From Planctomycetota bacterium (GTDB lineage: Bacteria > Planctomycetota > UBA1135 > GCA-002748355), in the NCBI GenBank assembly GCA_020638795.1, contig JACKHW010000005.1:62001-126000 (forward strand): a stretch of 64,000 nt of DNA, written 5' to 3'. A program made the translations under genes and the position numbers. The notes below the pieces were generated by a model that was not told the origin of the DNA, did not search any database, and saw only the letters and a list, made by a program, of their open reading frames with translations. Numbering within the stretch: position 1 is the stretch's first letter; each line of letters starts with the position of its first letter. This document shows positions 51,591 to 59,643 of the stretch, piece after piece.

Positions 51591-52787
51591 TCAGCCATCG
51601 CTGCGAACCATCCCCATCAAGGCGCGCTTGGCGTTCGCGACATCGGCACCGGGAAGATGCATGCGATAGTCGCGCTCCTTCGGCAACCGGATCGTCCCCT
51701 CCCTCGAATCGATGAATCCGTCGCGCAGCAGCAACTCGACTCTTCCCGTGGATTCGTCGACGCGGACCTCGACGCGAGCAGCACGGATTCTCTGTTCCCA
51801 AATGCCGCGAGCGTTCGATCCGAGGATTTCGACATCCCGAAGCGCAGGCATCTCGATCGAGCCGACGCTCTGCAGCCGGTACTTGCGATCGCCATCGATC
51901 CCTTCGAGGAACGCGTCGAACCGTTCCTGCCACATGCGCGTCTGCAAGAGGCTCTCGGGCGTGGTTTTCACGAGAGGCGTGACCTCGGGCCACTCGCCGG
52001 ACAATGCGACGAGGTCTGATAGTTCGGCTACGAACGCGCGCGGTTCCTCGAGTTCGAAGCGAATGCGCACTTCGTCCTGCGTGGGCTTCTGAACGCCTCC
52101 GATCGTTTCGTGCACTTCGCGCAGCACGATGGTCGCGACTCCCTCCGTGCAATCGACATCGATGCGCGCCGTCGCGGCTCGGTAGAGACCGAGAGCGATC
52201 CCGTCCGCATCGAGCCGGAGCAGCCGCATGCCGACGAGCGCCCCGTTCTCGATCGCATCCACGCCGTGTACCCGCAGCTCCGCACGACCGTAGCGACGCA
52301 GCGCGTGATTGATGCGCTGCACGAGCTCGATGTGCGCCTTGATGGTGGCGAGATCCGTGTCGCCGCCGGCCGCATCATCCTCGGACTCCGATCGCTGTTC
52401 GTTCGACTCTTCCGCGAGCGTGCCGACGAGATCGACCAGTTTGCGCCGCGCCTCTTCGGTCCGAACGAGCAGCGTCTCTTGCTTCGCGAGATCGCGTTCG
52501 AGCGTGCGAACGCGAGCGACCCGTCGTGCGAGGTCTTCGTCGCGCTGCGCGATTTCGTCCCGCCCGAGAGCGGTCGCGCGCAACGCTTCGACGAGTCGCT
52601 CTTCGACGCGGCGTCGCTCGTTGCGCTCGGACAGCCACAGGAGACCGATCAGGACAACAGCGGCTCCTACGAAGAACAGCCAGGAGCCGGCAAACGCGCC
52701 GACTACTTGGAGTCGTCGCCCTTCGGGGCCTCGCTGCTGCGGAAGCCCTCCTTGTCCCAGTTCGACCTCTTGTGTTCGTTCCACCAC
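51591..52787 (-). CDS. Membrane-anchored protein with coiled coil, unknown function
   Basis: About 400 residues: one transmembrane helix (SWLFFVGAAVVLIGLLWLS), then a coiled coil (RRRVEERLVEALRA to EEARRKLVDLV, about 70 residues), an acidic linker, and a mixed alpha/beta domain to the C-terminus. I do not recognise the family. The start is unclear: no ATG, GTG or TTG occurs between the helix and the upstream stop. The nearest good candidate is GTG 52787, which has GGAG eight bases before it but overlaps the preceding gene by 85 bases. ispA follows after 28 bp. Confidence 0.6.
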   Translation of the reverse strand: MVERTQEVELGQGGLPQQRGPEGRRLQVVGAFAGSWLFFVGAAVVLIGLLWLSERNERRRVEERLVEALRATALGRDEIAQRDEDLARRVARVRTLERDLAKQETLLVRTEEARRKLVDLVGTLAEESNEQRSESEDDAAGGDTDLATIKAHIELVQRINHALRRYGRAELRVHGVDAIENGALVGMRLLRLDADGIALGLYRAATARIDVDCTEGVATIVLREVHETIGGVQKPTQDEVRIRFELEEPRAFVAELSDLVALSGEWPEVTPLVKTTPESLLQTRMWQERFDAFLEGIDGDRKYRLQSVGSIEMPALRDVEILGSNARGIWEQRIRAARVEVRVDESTGRVELLLRDGFIDSREGTIRLPKERDYRMHLPGADVANAKRALMGMVRSDG

Positions 52788-53638
52788 TTCGTCCACTCCT
52801 GGACGTCCTTGATGGACTGACCGGTGAGCCGTCCCATCGTCTTCATCCAAGGATCCTGGATCGCAGCGTAGCGCTGAACCCAGACTTCGCGCTGCAAGTC
52901 GTTCGGATCGGTGTTCGACTTCGACATCGCGTACGACTCTTCGAGGGACTTGACGAGCTTCTCGAAGATGTTCTTCCGAACATTCTGATCATAGTGAGCG
53001 TAGTAGCCGAGCGCCTCACCCGCCTTCGCACGCGCTTGGTCGTCGTTGTCCTTGAGCGCGAGATCGAGCAAGGTGTCGATGTACTTCTTGACCGCCGGAC
53101 GCCCGAGCATGCGCACCAGCTGCGACCGCATCGTCGACCAGTCCTTCTTCCCGAACTTGTTCTTGCCGATCGCCTTCGCGAGTTCGGACGCGCCGTTCTC
53201 ACCGAAACGCGACAGCGCTTCGCCCGCGCTCAGGTAGAGCACGACTTCGTCGGTCTTGCGCTTGGCGGTGTCGAAGACGTCGCCCGCTCCTTTCGCGACG
53301 GCCTTCTGCTGCTTGCTGTTCAGTCCCTCGTACTTGTTCGCGAGTTCGTCGAGCAGACGTGCACCCTCCGAGTCGCCGTCGGCCTTGCCGCGCGCGATCT
53401 TCTTGAGGTCCTTGAGAAGCTCCGTGACCTTCGGATCGTCCTTGGGCGGAGTCTTCTTCGCGCTCGCATCGGCTTCCTTCTTGTCGTCGTCCTTCTTGTC
53501 CCCCTGCGGGGACAGAATGGCAAGAACGGAGACTCCACGCGGGTGCAGCGAGGCGATAGTTGCCGACACGGCGGCGCGCGTGGCCGCGACGCCGAACAAG
53601 AGGGCGCCCGTCAGGGCGAGGAGTTGGGGTGTTTTCAT
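52703..53638 (-). CDS. Exported HEAT-repeat-like protein
   Basis: A 311-residue protein with a signal peptide (LLALTGALLFGVAATRAA), an acidic/basic low-complexity stretch (GDKKDDDKKEADASAKK), and helical pairs that look like HEAT/armadillo repeats. Examples are RPAVKKYIDTLLDLALKDND and ARAKAGEALGYYAHYDQNVRKNIFEKLVKSLEE. A conserved-looking Trp-rich end contains EWTKWWNEHK. ATG 53638 is preceded by AGGA at seven bases. Such exported HEAT proteins are frequent in planctomycetes, usually of unknown function. Confidence 0.7.
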   Translation of the reverse strand: MKTPQLLALTGALLFGVAATRAAVSATIASLHPRGVSVLAILSPQGDKKDDDKKEADASAKKTPPKDDPKVTELLKDLKKIARGKADGDSEGARLLDELANKYEGLNSKQQKAVAKGAGDVFDTAKRKTDEVVLYLSAGEALSRFGENGASELAKAIGKNKFGKKDWSTMRSQLVRMLGRPAVKKYIDTLLDLALKDNDDQARAKAGEALGYYAHYDQNVRKNIFEKLVKSLEESYAMSKSNTDPNDLQREVWVQRYAAIQDPWMKTMGRLTGQSIKDVQEWTKWWNEHKRSNWDKEGFRSSEAPKGDDSK

Positions 53639-53678
53639 CTCACGTTCCTTTGCACGACCATTCCGTTGCATGACTGGA

Positions 53679-54536
53679 TCAGATGCCCATGCCAGCACTA
53701 CGAAGAGTGTGCAAGCATTGGTCCAGGACCTTGCGTGCTTCCAACGAATCGTCGGCACTAGGGAGGCTCTCCCCATCGACCGAGCGGACAGCCTCGATGC
53801 CAACGACGGCATTCGCCAGGAAAACTTGCCGAGCCGAGCGCAACTCAGCCCGATCGATCGGAGCGACCGAAACGCGGAGGCCGAACCGCGCCGCATCCCG
53901 TACCAAGACCCCACGCGTGATTCCCGGCAGCGCGCGCCCGTGCACGGGCGGGGTCACGACGGCTCCGTCCGTGCGAACGACGAACACCGACGCGCGCGTC
54001 GTCTCCAACAAGGATCCGCCCCGCCCGATCAAGAGTGCATCGTCCGCACCGCGCCGCACCGCATCGGCGAGCGCGACCGCGTAGAGGCCGCGAGCCTCGC
54101 ACTTGTGTTGGGGCGTCGGATCTTCGTCACCGAACCGGAACGGACTCGTGACCAAACGCACTCCACGAGCGCGTCGCACGTCGAGGTCCTCACCGCGTTC
54201 GACGAGTGCGACGAAGCGTGGAACAGAGCCCTTCGCGTGCAAGGAGATGCGTGCGCGTCCGCGCGAAAGGTTCGCGCGCTCGAGGAGTTCCCGAAAGATC
54301 GACGGGCCATCGAACGGAGGCACGTCGCCGAGTGCGAGAAAACGAGCCGCCGCTCCGAGGCGTTCTCGATGCGCGTCGAACAACGCGTGCACTTCGGCAC
54401 GATCTCCGAGCCGAACGCTGAAGGACTCGAAGGCTCCGTGTCCGCTTCGCCACGCCACGTCGAAGGGCGAAATCAGGGGAGTCCGCGCGTCGACGAAGTC
54501 ACCGTCGGCCCACAGTGCACGTGCTTCAGTCGACAC
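53679..54536 (-). CDS. pabC: Aminodeoxychorismate lyase-like PLP enzyme (class IV aminotransferase)
   Basis: A 285-residue fold-type IV PLP protein. The cofactor lysine is Lys145 in TPQHKCEARGLY. The LLETTRASVFVV stretch carries the conserved Glu that contacts the pyridine nitrogen, and ALPGITRGVLV is the family C-terminal motif. It overlaps pabB by eleven bases, so 4-amino-4-deoxychorismate lyase, which makes p-aminobenzoate for folate, is the best assignment. Branched-chain or D-amino-acid aminotransferases have the same fold and cannot be fully excluded. Confidence 0.88.
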   Translation of the reverse strand: MSTEARALWADGDFVDARTPLISPFDVAWRSGHGAFESFSVRLGDRAEVHALFDAHRERLGAAARFLALGDVPPFDGPSIFRELLERANLSRGRARISLHAKGSVPRFVALVERGEDLDVRRARGVRLVTSPFRFGDEDPTPQHKCEARGLYAVALADAVRRGADDALLIGRGGSLLETTRASVFVVRTDGAVVTPPVHGRALPGITRGVLVRDAARFGLRVSVAPIDRAELRSARQVFLANAVVGIEAVRSVDGESLPSADDSLEARKVLDQCLHTLRSAGMGI

Positions 54537-55965
54537 TGTCGTCCAGCTCCCCGACGACCGTCACACCGTCTTCGCGCGCACCCAAGGCCAGCAAGAACCC
54601 ACGTGCTTTATCGCAGGTTTCTTCGAACTCCTCGGACGGCACCGACAGAGCCGTGATGCCACCGCCGACCCCGATTCGAAGGCGGCCTTCACTGACTTCT
54701 GCAGTCCGGATCGCGACGCTGAGCGTGGCGTTGCCACCGGGCTCGAGGTAGCCGATCGCACCCGTGTAGAAGCCACGACGCGATCGTTCGACACGCTCGA
54801 GGATCTCGAGCGCCATCGGCTTCGGTGCTCCCACGATCGAACCCGCCGGGAAACTCGCGGCGATGACGTCCCACACGTCATGGCGTGCATCGACGCGAGC
54901 CCTCACATCGGCCATCAAATGCCAAACTTGTGGCAACTCGAGCACGCTCGGGAAGGCACCGACTTCGACACTTCCCGGCTCGGCGATACGCCCCAAGTCG
55001 TTGCGGACGAGATCGACGATCATCGTCAGTTCGGCGATGTCCTTGTCGCTCGCGAGGAGGTCGTCACGCAGTTCGCGATCTCGCTCTGGCGAATCGGCGC
55101 GCGGACGCGTGCCTTTGATCGGGCGCGACCGAACCGTGCCGTCCACGATCCTCAGGTATTCCTCGGGAGACGCCGAGACAACGGCGCGCCCGTCTCCGAG
55201 ACCGAGGTAGGCCATGTGAGACGCGGGACTGCGTTCGACGAGACTCTCGAACAATCCTCGAGGATCTCCCTCTAGGTCGAACTCGATGCGTCGCGTGAGG
55301 TCCGCTTGGAAGAGATCGCCCGCGATACAGTGCCTCCGAACGCGCTCGACGGCGGCTTCGTAATCCTCGCGATGGAATGCGCTTCGCAGCGAGCCAGCAC
55401 GAAACCGTGGTCGAACGCGCTGCTCATCGCGCGCAGAAAATGCCGTGATCGCACTCGCATCACCGAAGACCGCACCGGTCGTACGGTCGACGACCATCGG
55501 CTCTTCGTAGAAGCCGAGCCAGATGTCCGGCAGGGTCGTGGTCCGCTCTCGATAGCGCGGGATGCCGTACTCGAAACTCCACGCGAGGTCGTAGCCGAGG
55601 GCACCGATCCATCCGCCCGAGAACGGGAGGGATTCCGCGGATCCCGATTGCCCAGGGACCGACGAATGACGCTTGCCCGCGTCGCGCTCGATTTGGCGCA
55701 ACACGTCGAACAGACGGTCGATCGGCTCGGCTGCGATCGTCGAGCCCTTGGTCGTGTCCCGCACCGAGAATCGTCCCCCCATCGCGCCGAAGGGCGTGCC
55801 TTCGACGACGAAACGAGGCCGCTCGGCGAGGATGCAGTAGCGCGCATCGTCCGTGACGGGGCCCGCCGACAGCAGAAGTGACGGAAGTGCACCCTCGTCT
55901 CTCGTGGCGAGCCACGAGAGGCAGTGTTCGAGAGTCTCGCTCGGTGGAACCGTCACGCGGGCCAT
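54526..55965 (-). CDS. pabB: Aminodeoxychorismate synthase component I
   Basis: A chorismate-binding enzyme of about 479 residues. The C-terminal catalytic domain shows IAGDLFQADLTRRIEFD, SPEEYLRIVDGTVRSRPIKGTRPR (the PIKGT signature), DLVRNDLGRI, and GSIVGAPKPMALEILERVERSRRGFYTGAIGY. Adding ammonia to chorismate gives aminodeoxychorismate. No PabA glutaminase gene is adjacent. ATG 55965 is chosen; it lies only three bases from the start codon of divergent xerC. pabC follows with overlap. Anthranilate synthase TrpE is the alternative, but PIKGTRPR and the pabC partner favour PabB. Confidence 0.92.
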   Translation of the reverse strand: MARVTVPPSETLEHCLSWLATRDEGALPSLLLSAGPVTDDARYCILAERPRFVVEGTPFGAMGGRFSVRDTTKGSTIAAEPIDRLFDVLRQIERDAGKRHSSVPGQSGSAESLPFSGGWIGALGYDLAWSFEYGIPRYRERTTTLPDIWLGFYEEPMVVDRTTGAVFGDASAITAFSARDEQRVRPRFRAGSLRSAFHREDYEAAVERVRRHCIAGDLFQADLTRRIEFDLEGDPRGLFESLVERSPASHMAYLGLGDGRAVVSASPEEYLRIVDGTVRSRPIKGTRPRADSPERDRELRDDLLASDKDIAELTMIVDLVRNDLGRIAEPGSVEVGAFPSVLELPQVWHLMADVRARVDARHDVWDVIAASFPAGSIVGAPKPMALEILERVERSRRGFYTGAIGYLEPGGNATLSVAIRTAEVSEGRLRIGVGGGITALSVPSEEFEETCDKARGFLLALGAREDGVTVVGELDDSVD

Positions 55966-55968
55966 CGG

Positions 55969-56934
55969 ATGAGTGTGGACCAAACCGCGCTCGCGAGCGA
56001 GGATCGAACGTCGATGGGCGCCGGGTCACGAAACGGTGAGGCTTTGGAGACGGGGACGAGCATCGCGTCGTGGCTCGCGGCCTTGTCCTCGCAGAAGAGC
56101 GCGAGTGAGCACACGCTACGAGCGTATGGGCGCGAGTTGCGTCGCCTCGAGGCGTTTCTCGCGGCACGTGGCGAGACTCCACTCGCCGCCACCAACGCGA
56201 GTTTGCGCGCCCATCTCGCATCGCTGCGTGCTGGCGGGCTCGAAACGACGTCGATCCGCCGAGCGCTGTCGGCCATCCGCGCCTATTATCGATGGGTGCT
56301 CGGAAGGGACCCGGGCCGTCACGACCCGACGACGGGCTTGCGCGGCCCGCGCTGCGGACGGCCGCTCCCGTTCGTTCTCACGCGCGGCGAGGTCGATCTG
56401 CTCCTGGCACTCGAATTCGGCAACGACTTCCACGGCGTTCGCGATCGAGCCATCCTCGAGACTCTCTATTCGAGTGGCTGCCGCGTCAGCGAACTCTGCC
56501 GTCTCGACCTCGAGGACGTCGACCTCGACGCCTCGACTCTGCGTCTTCGCGGCAAGGGACGAAAGCAGCGACTCGGCCTCCTCGGCGAACCGGCGAAGAA
56601 CGCGCTCATCGATTGGTTGGATCGTCGCCCACGTGTGGCACTCTCGGCTGTGTTCCTCGGCGAGCGCAACACGCGAATCACGGATCGACGGATCCGCCAG
56701 ATCCTCGAGGCGCTCGCGTTGCGTGCCGGACTCGCCCGCATTCCGAGTCCGCACACGATCCGGCACAGCTTCGCGACGCACCTGCTCGACGCCGGACTCG
56801 ATCTACGCAGCGTGCAAGAACTCTTGGGTCACTCCCGTCTCGTCACGACGCAGGTCTACACGCACCTGTCCCTCGAACGCTTGCGCGAAGCCTACGAGCG
56901 CGCGCATCCCCTCTGTCGCGCTGATGGACAATGA
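55969..56934 (+). CDS. xerC: Tyrosine recombinase XerC/XerD family
   Basis: A site-specific recombinase of about 321 residues. The N-terminal SAM-like domain includes HTLRAYGRELRRLEAFL. The catalytic residues are all visible: Arg in SSGCRVSELCRL, Lys in GKGRKQRLGL, His-x2-Arg in PHTIRHSFATHLLDAG, His in LGHSRLVTTQ and the nucleophile Tyr in VYTHLS. Chromosome dimer resolution (XerC/D) is the likely role, since it is not next to mobile genes. ATG 55969 is nearly back-to-back with pabB; ATG 56011 is an alternative start. Confidence 0.93.
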   Translation: MSVDQTALASEDRTSMGAGSRNGEALETGTSIASWLAALSSQKSASEHTLRAYGRELRRLEAFLAARGETPLAATNASLRAHLASLRAGGLETTSIRRALSAIRAYYRWVLGRDPGRHDPTTGLRGPRCGRPLPFVLTRGEVDLLLALEFGNDFHGVRDRAILETLYSSGCRVSELCRLDLEDVDLDASTLRLRGKGRKQRLGLLGEPAKNALIDWLDRRPRVALSAVFLGERNTRITDRRIRQILEALALRAGLARIPSPHTIRHSFATHLLDAGLDLRSVQELLGHSRLVTTQVYTHLSLERLREAYERAHPLCRADGQ

Positions 56935-56968
56935 CCGTGCAGCGAGGACCTGCCGCCCCGAAAACGAT

Positions 56969-57002
56969 GAAGCCCGGACCCGACGATGCGGGCACGGGCT
57001 TC
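56969..57002 (-). terminator. Hairpin between tRNA-Glu and xerC, likely terminator
   Basis: An 8-bp inverted repeat GAAGCCCG/CGGGCTTC (56969-56976 and 56995-57002) with an inner CCCG/CGGG forms a stable stem-loop. On the minus strand it lies five bases past the CCA end of tRNA-Glu and is followed by a short T-rich stretch (ATCGTTTTC), as expected for a rho-independent terminator. It also sits 34 bp after the xerC stop, so it may serve both convergent transcripts. Confidence 0.6.
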
Positions 57003-57006
57003 GATC

Positions 57007-57084
57007 TGGCGTCCCCAAGGGGATTTGAACCCCTGTTTTCAGGATGAAAACCTGACGTCCTGGGCCTGGCTAGACGATGGGGAC
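57007..57084 (-). tRNA. tRNA-Glu (anticodon TTC)
   Basis: A full cloverleaf reads on the minus strand. The acceptor strands GTCCCCA and TGGGGAC pair fully. The anticodon stem-loop ends in CAGG TTTTCAT CCTG with anticodon TTC, and the T-arm is GGGGTTCAAATCCCC. The 3' CCA is encoded (57007-57009). It is the last gene of the run below the frr operon and is followed by a terminator hairpin. The 143 bp upstream (57085-57227) show no gene. Confidence 0.96.
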
Positions 57085-57227
57085 TCGCACGTCGTCGACG
57101 AAACGCCGATGACGATGAAGGCGAAGGTCTTAGCGAGAAAGTTCGCCGAGGGCAAACACCTCGTGCATTGTCTTTTTTCGCGACATCGTCGCAGCTCGCG
57201 CGCGCACGCCGCGTCGCTGCAGAAGGG

Positions 57228-57485
57228 TCAAGAGCCGAGCGAAATCCCTTCTTCGACGATCAGAATCGGGATGTCGCGCCGGATCGGATACGCGACGTCG
57301 CCCTCGGCGCGCACGAGTGCGCCATCGAGGGCCTCGGTCACCTTTTCGCCACCCACGGACATCGCTGCGCCGGCCGCGATCTTCGCGTTGAGCGCATCGA
57401 GTTCGGCAGCGGTCGCTTCGCGCAGCGTCGACTGCTTCTCGGGGCAACGGAGCTTCGGGAGGAGTTCACGCAAGACGGCATCCAT
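57228..57485 (-). CDS. Trm112-like / UPF0434 family protein
   Basis: An 85-residue protein resembling the YcaR/Trm112 family, small proteins that in other organisms activate methyltransferases. The N-terminal ELLPKLRCPEKQSTL and the C-terminal VAYPIRRDIPILIVEEG are the family landmarks. Only one of the usual zinc cysteines remains (CPEKQ where CPxC is common), so metal binding is doubtful. A 35-residue insert separates the two parts. It starts 57 bp after the selenoprotein gene and ends upstream of tRNA-Glu. Confidence 0.8.
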   Translation of the reverse strand: MDAVLRELLPKLRCPEKQSTLREATAAELDALNAKIAAGAAMSVGGEKVTEALDGALVRAEGDVAYPIRRDIPILIVEEGISLGS

Positions 57486-57542
57486 CGCGGGCGAACATAC
57501 CAGGACGTCGGGAATCCGGGTATCGACTTGCTCTTGCGACGG

Positions 57543-58832
57543 CTACCAACCGTAGCCCCAGAAGTGCGCCGGAGCGACGCGCTCGAGTTCGGCACCATCC
57601 ACGAGTTCGAACAGCACCGCGATCGGTTCGCGTTCGAACAGGGCTTCACGATCCGACTCTGGCGCGCGTGCGTTGTACTGCGTCCGACCCCAGCGGTCGC
57701 CCTTGGCGACGAGCTCGAAGCGCGTGAAGCGCCCTGCCACCGGATCCCATCGCGCCCGACCCTCGAGCTTGGTCTCGAAGCCCCGCGCCCACGGGCCGTC
57801 ATCGTGCACGGCCAGAGTCGCGCCCGAGAATCGCACATCGACGAACGCATCCTCGACACGCTCGACCTCGCTCTCGAGCTTCGCGATGCGCACCTCCTTG
57901 CGGCCGAACGGCGTCGTCTGCCCGCGCACGTTGTCGAGCAGGTGGAAACGCACGAACCGTTCGACGAGCGCGCTCGGAACTGCGTGCGTCCTCCGCACTT
58001 CGAGCTCGGCCGGCAGGAATTCGCGCGCCTCGCTCTTCTGGAACCACGCCCAATCCAGATTCGATGCCGCGTTGTGCCAGCCTTCGCCCGCCTTCGTTCC
58101 GGGCAGGTCCTTCGAGGCGACGCGCAGCACGAGACCGTCGATCGGAAACCTGTCCTCGGCACGTCGCACTGCAGCGAGTCCCTCGAGAAGTCCGGACGAC
58201 GCGACTCGATCCCCTTCGTCCAAGGCCGCGAAGTTCGCGAGCGCCTTCTCGAGCATGCGGGCCATGGCCTCAGGGTGACGCGTGTTGACGCTCGCGAGGA
58301 AGCGCCCGTTCGCCGAGCACGCGTAGATGCCTTGACGCGTGTCCGTCGGTTTCGTCCTGCCTCCGTAGTGCCCTTCCTCGCAGAAGCGCTGGAACAAGAG
58401 CGCATCGGCGGTCTTGCCCTTCTGCAGCCGATGAACCTCGTCCGCAACCGGAACGAACTTCGAAACGAGTTCGCGTACCCGCGCATCCGTCCAGACCGAC
58501 CGCCTGGCGATGACGCCGTTGTTTCACGTGCAGCCGAGAGGATGGCCGTTCATCGCCCAGAGCAGCACGGGCTTCTTCTGCTGGCTGGCTTCACGAATCG
58601 CGGCGCCGAACGTCGCTCTCCAAGCGATGTCCTCTTCTGCACGCGGCGCGGGTCGCAAGTAGCGCACGAGCGACTCGAAGTCGTCTCCGACGGACGCCTC
58701 GTTGCGCGCCTGCGTCGCCTCGACCTGCATGGCTCGTGGTGCGTGCGAAAGGAAGACCGAGCCGATCAGGAACACGGAGCACACAACGCGACGACGAAGT
58801 GCACCACGACAGGAGATTCGAGCGATCTGCAT
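57543..58832 (-). CDS. Probable selenoprotein: exported thioredoxin-like protein with in-frame UGA
   Basis: One frame of 430 codons with a single internal TGA at 58524-58526. Before it: a signal peptide (RRRVVCSVFLIGSVFLSHAPRA), then a thioredoxin-like strand KKPVLLWAMNGHPLGCT. After it the frame continues NNGVIARRSVWTDARVRELVSKF and over 300 more residues. Codon use is normal on both sides. The TGA would be residue 103, giving a Cys101-Thr-Sec103 redox motif. I recall planctomycete homologues with Cys here, but could not check. A hairpin suited to a bacterial SECIS lies directly downstream. The alternative is a nonsense mutation or sequencing error splitting the gene at 58524. An exported thiol oxidoreductase is the likely function. 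Confidence 0.75.
58484..58526 (-). promoter_or_regulatory. Candidate bacterial SECIS hairpin
   Basis: Counting from the U of the UGA, bases 14-17 (CAUC) can pair with 39-42 (GAUG), and bases 19-22 (CCAG) with 32-35 (CUGG). The two helices are separated by a small internal loop. The 9-base apical loop GCGGUCGGU contains GGUC, the element that SelB recognises in the E. coli fdhF SECIS. The distance from UGA to the loop is about 20 bases, inside the range known for bacterial SECIS elements. The structure was folded by eye only. Confidence 0.5.
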
Positions 58833-58864
58833 CGCCCCGCATCCTACTGGCTTTGGCGAGAAGT

Positions 58865-58939
58865 TGGTGAGGGCGGATGGACTCGAACCATCGACCTACG
58901 GCTTAAAAGGCCGCTGCTCTACCACTGAGCTACGCCCCC
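58865..58939 (-). tRNA. tRNA-Lys (anticodon TTT)
   Basis: A cloverleaf on the minus strand. The acceptor stem GGGGGCG pairs with CGCCCTC (one G-U). The D-arm is AGCTCAGTGGTAGAGC. The anticodon arm is CGGC-CTTTTAA-GCCG with anticodon TTT, and the T-arm is GATGGTTCGAGTCCATC. CCA is encoded. It lies between frr and the selenoprotein gene, 32 bp upstream of the latter, so tRNA processing may set the 5' end of that mRNA. Confidence 0.96.
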
Positions 58940-58997
58940 ACAGTGGGCCTCACACCGGCGCGGTATGTGCGCGTTGGCGCACGCGCGCCGTCCCGCA

Positions 58998-59564
58998 TCA
59001 GACCGTCATGATCTCTTCGGTCTTCGACTTGAGGATCGCGTCGATCTCGGCCTCGTGCTTCTTCAAGAACTCCTGGACGCGATCGGCGAGATCCGCGGCC
59101 TGGTCCTCCGAGAGACCATCCTTCTTGGCCGTCTCGACGTGCTTGTTCCCGTCACGGCGAACATTGCGCAGGCTGACGCGCGCCGTTTCTCCGATGTCCT
59201 TCACTCGATGGGCGAGCTTCTTGCGCTGCTCCTCCGAGAGGACGGGAAGATTGAGTCGCAACACCTTGCCGTCGGAGTTCGGTGTCATACCGAGATCCGC
59301 TTTGAGTACTGCGCGCTCGATGTCGGCGAGCGCCTTGGTGTCGAACGGCTTCACGAGCAACTGCCGCGCTTCGGGCGCGCTGATCTGTGCAAGTTGGTTG
59401 AGCGGCGTCGGAGAACCGTAGTAGTCGACGCGCACGTTCTCGACGAGGGCCGGCACGGCGCGCCCCGTCCGAATGCCACGCAGCTCGTCCTTGAGGTGAG
59501 CAACCGCCTTCACCATGCGATCCTCGACATCCTTCAGGATCTGCTTGCCACCGTCCTCGACCAT
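58998..59564 (-). CDS. frr: Ribosome recycling factor
   Basis: A 188-residue protein that splits post-termination ribosomes with EF-G. Landmarks: LRGIRTGRAVPALVENVRVDYYGSPTPLNQLAQIS at the N-terminal region, SDGKVLRLNLPVLSEEQRKKL, and VSLRNVRRDGNKHVETAKK. ATG 59564 has a near-perfect ribosome binding site (AGGAGG, five bases upstream). It is the last protein gene of the rpsB-tsf-pyrH-frr operon, 79 bp after pyrH. Confidence 0.97.
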   Translation of the reverse strand: MVEDGGKQILKDVEDRMVKAVAHLKDELRGIRTGRAVPALVENVRVDYYGSPTPLNQLAQISAPEARQLLVKPFDTKALADIERAVLKADLGMTPNSDGKVLRLNLPVLSEEQRKKLAHRVKDIGETARVSLRNVRRDGNKHVETAKKDGLSEDQAADLADRVQEFLKKHEAEIDAILKSKTEEIMTV

Positions 59565-59643
59565 CTTCTCCTCCTGTTGCTCCGATCCGTGATTGTTCGA
59601 TCTGGCCCGTTCGATGCGGCCCGTACGATGTGGGCCGTCGACT

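Noticed and set aside
58524..58526. The TGA as an ordinary stop with two separate genes.
   Set aside because: The upstream piece would end right after a redox-type Gly-Cys-Thr, and the downstream piece would lack a start codon for about 43 codons that are clearly coding. A pseudogene remains possible, but no frameshift or second stop is present.
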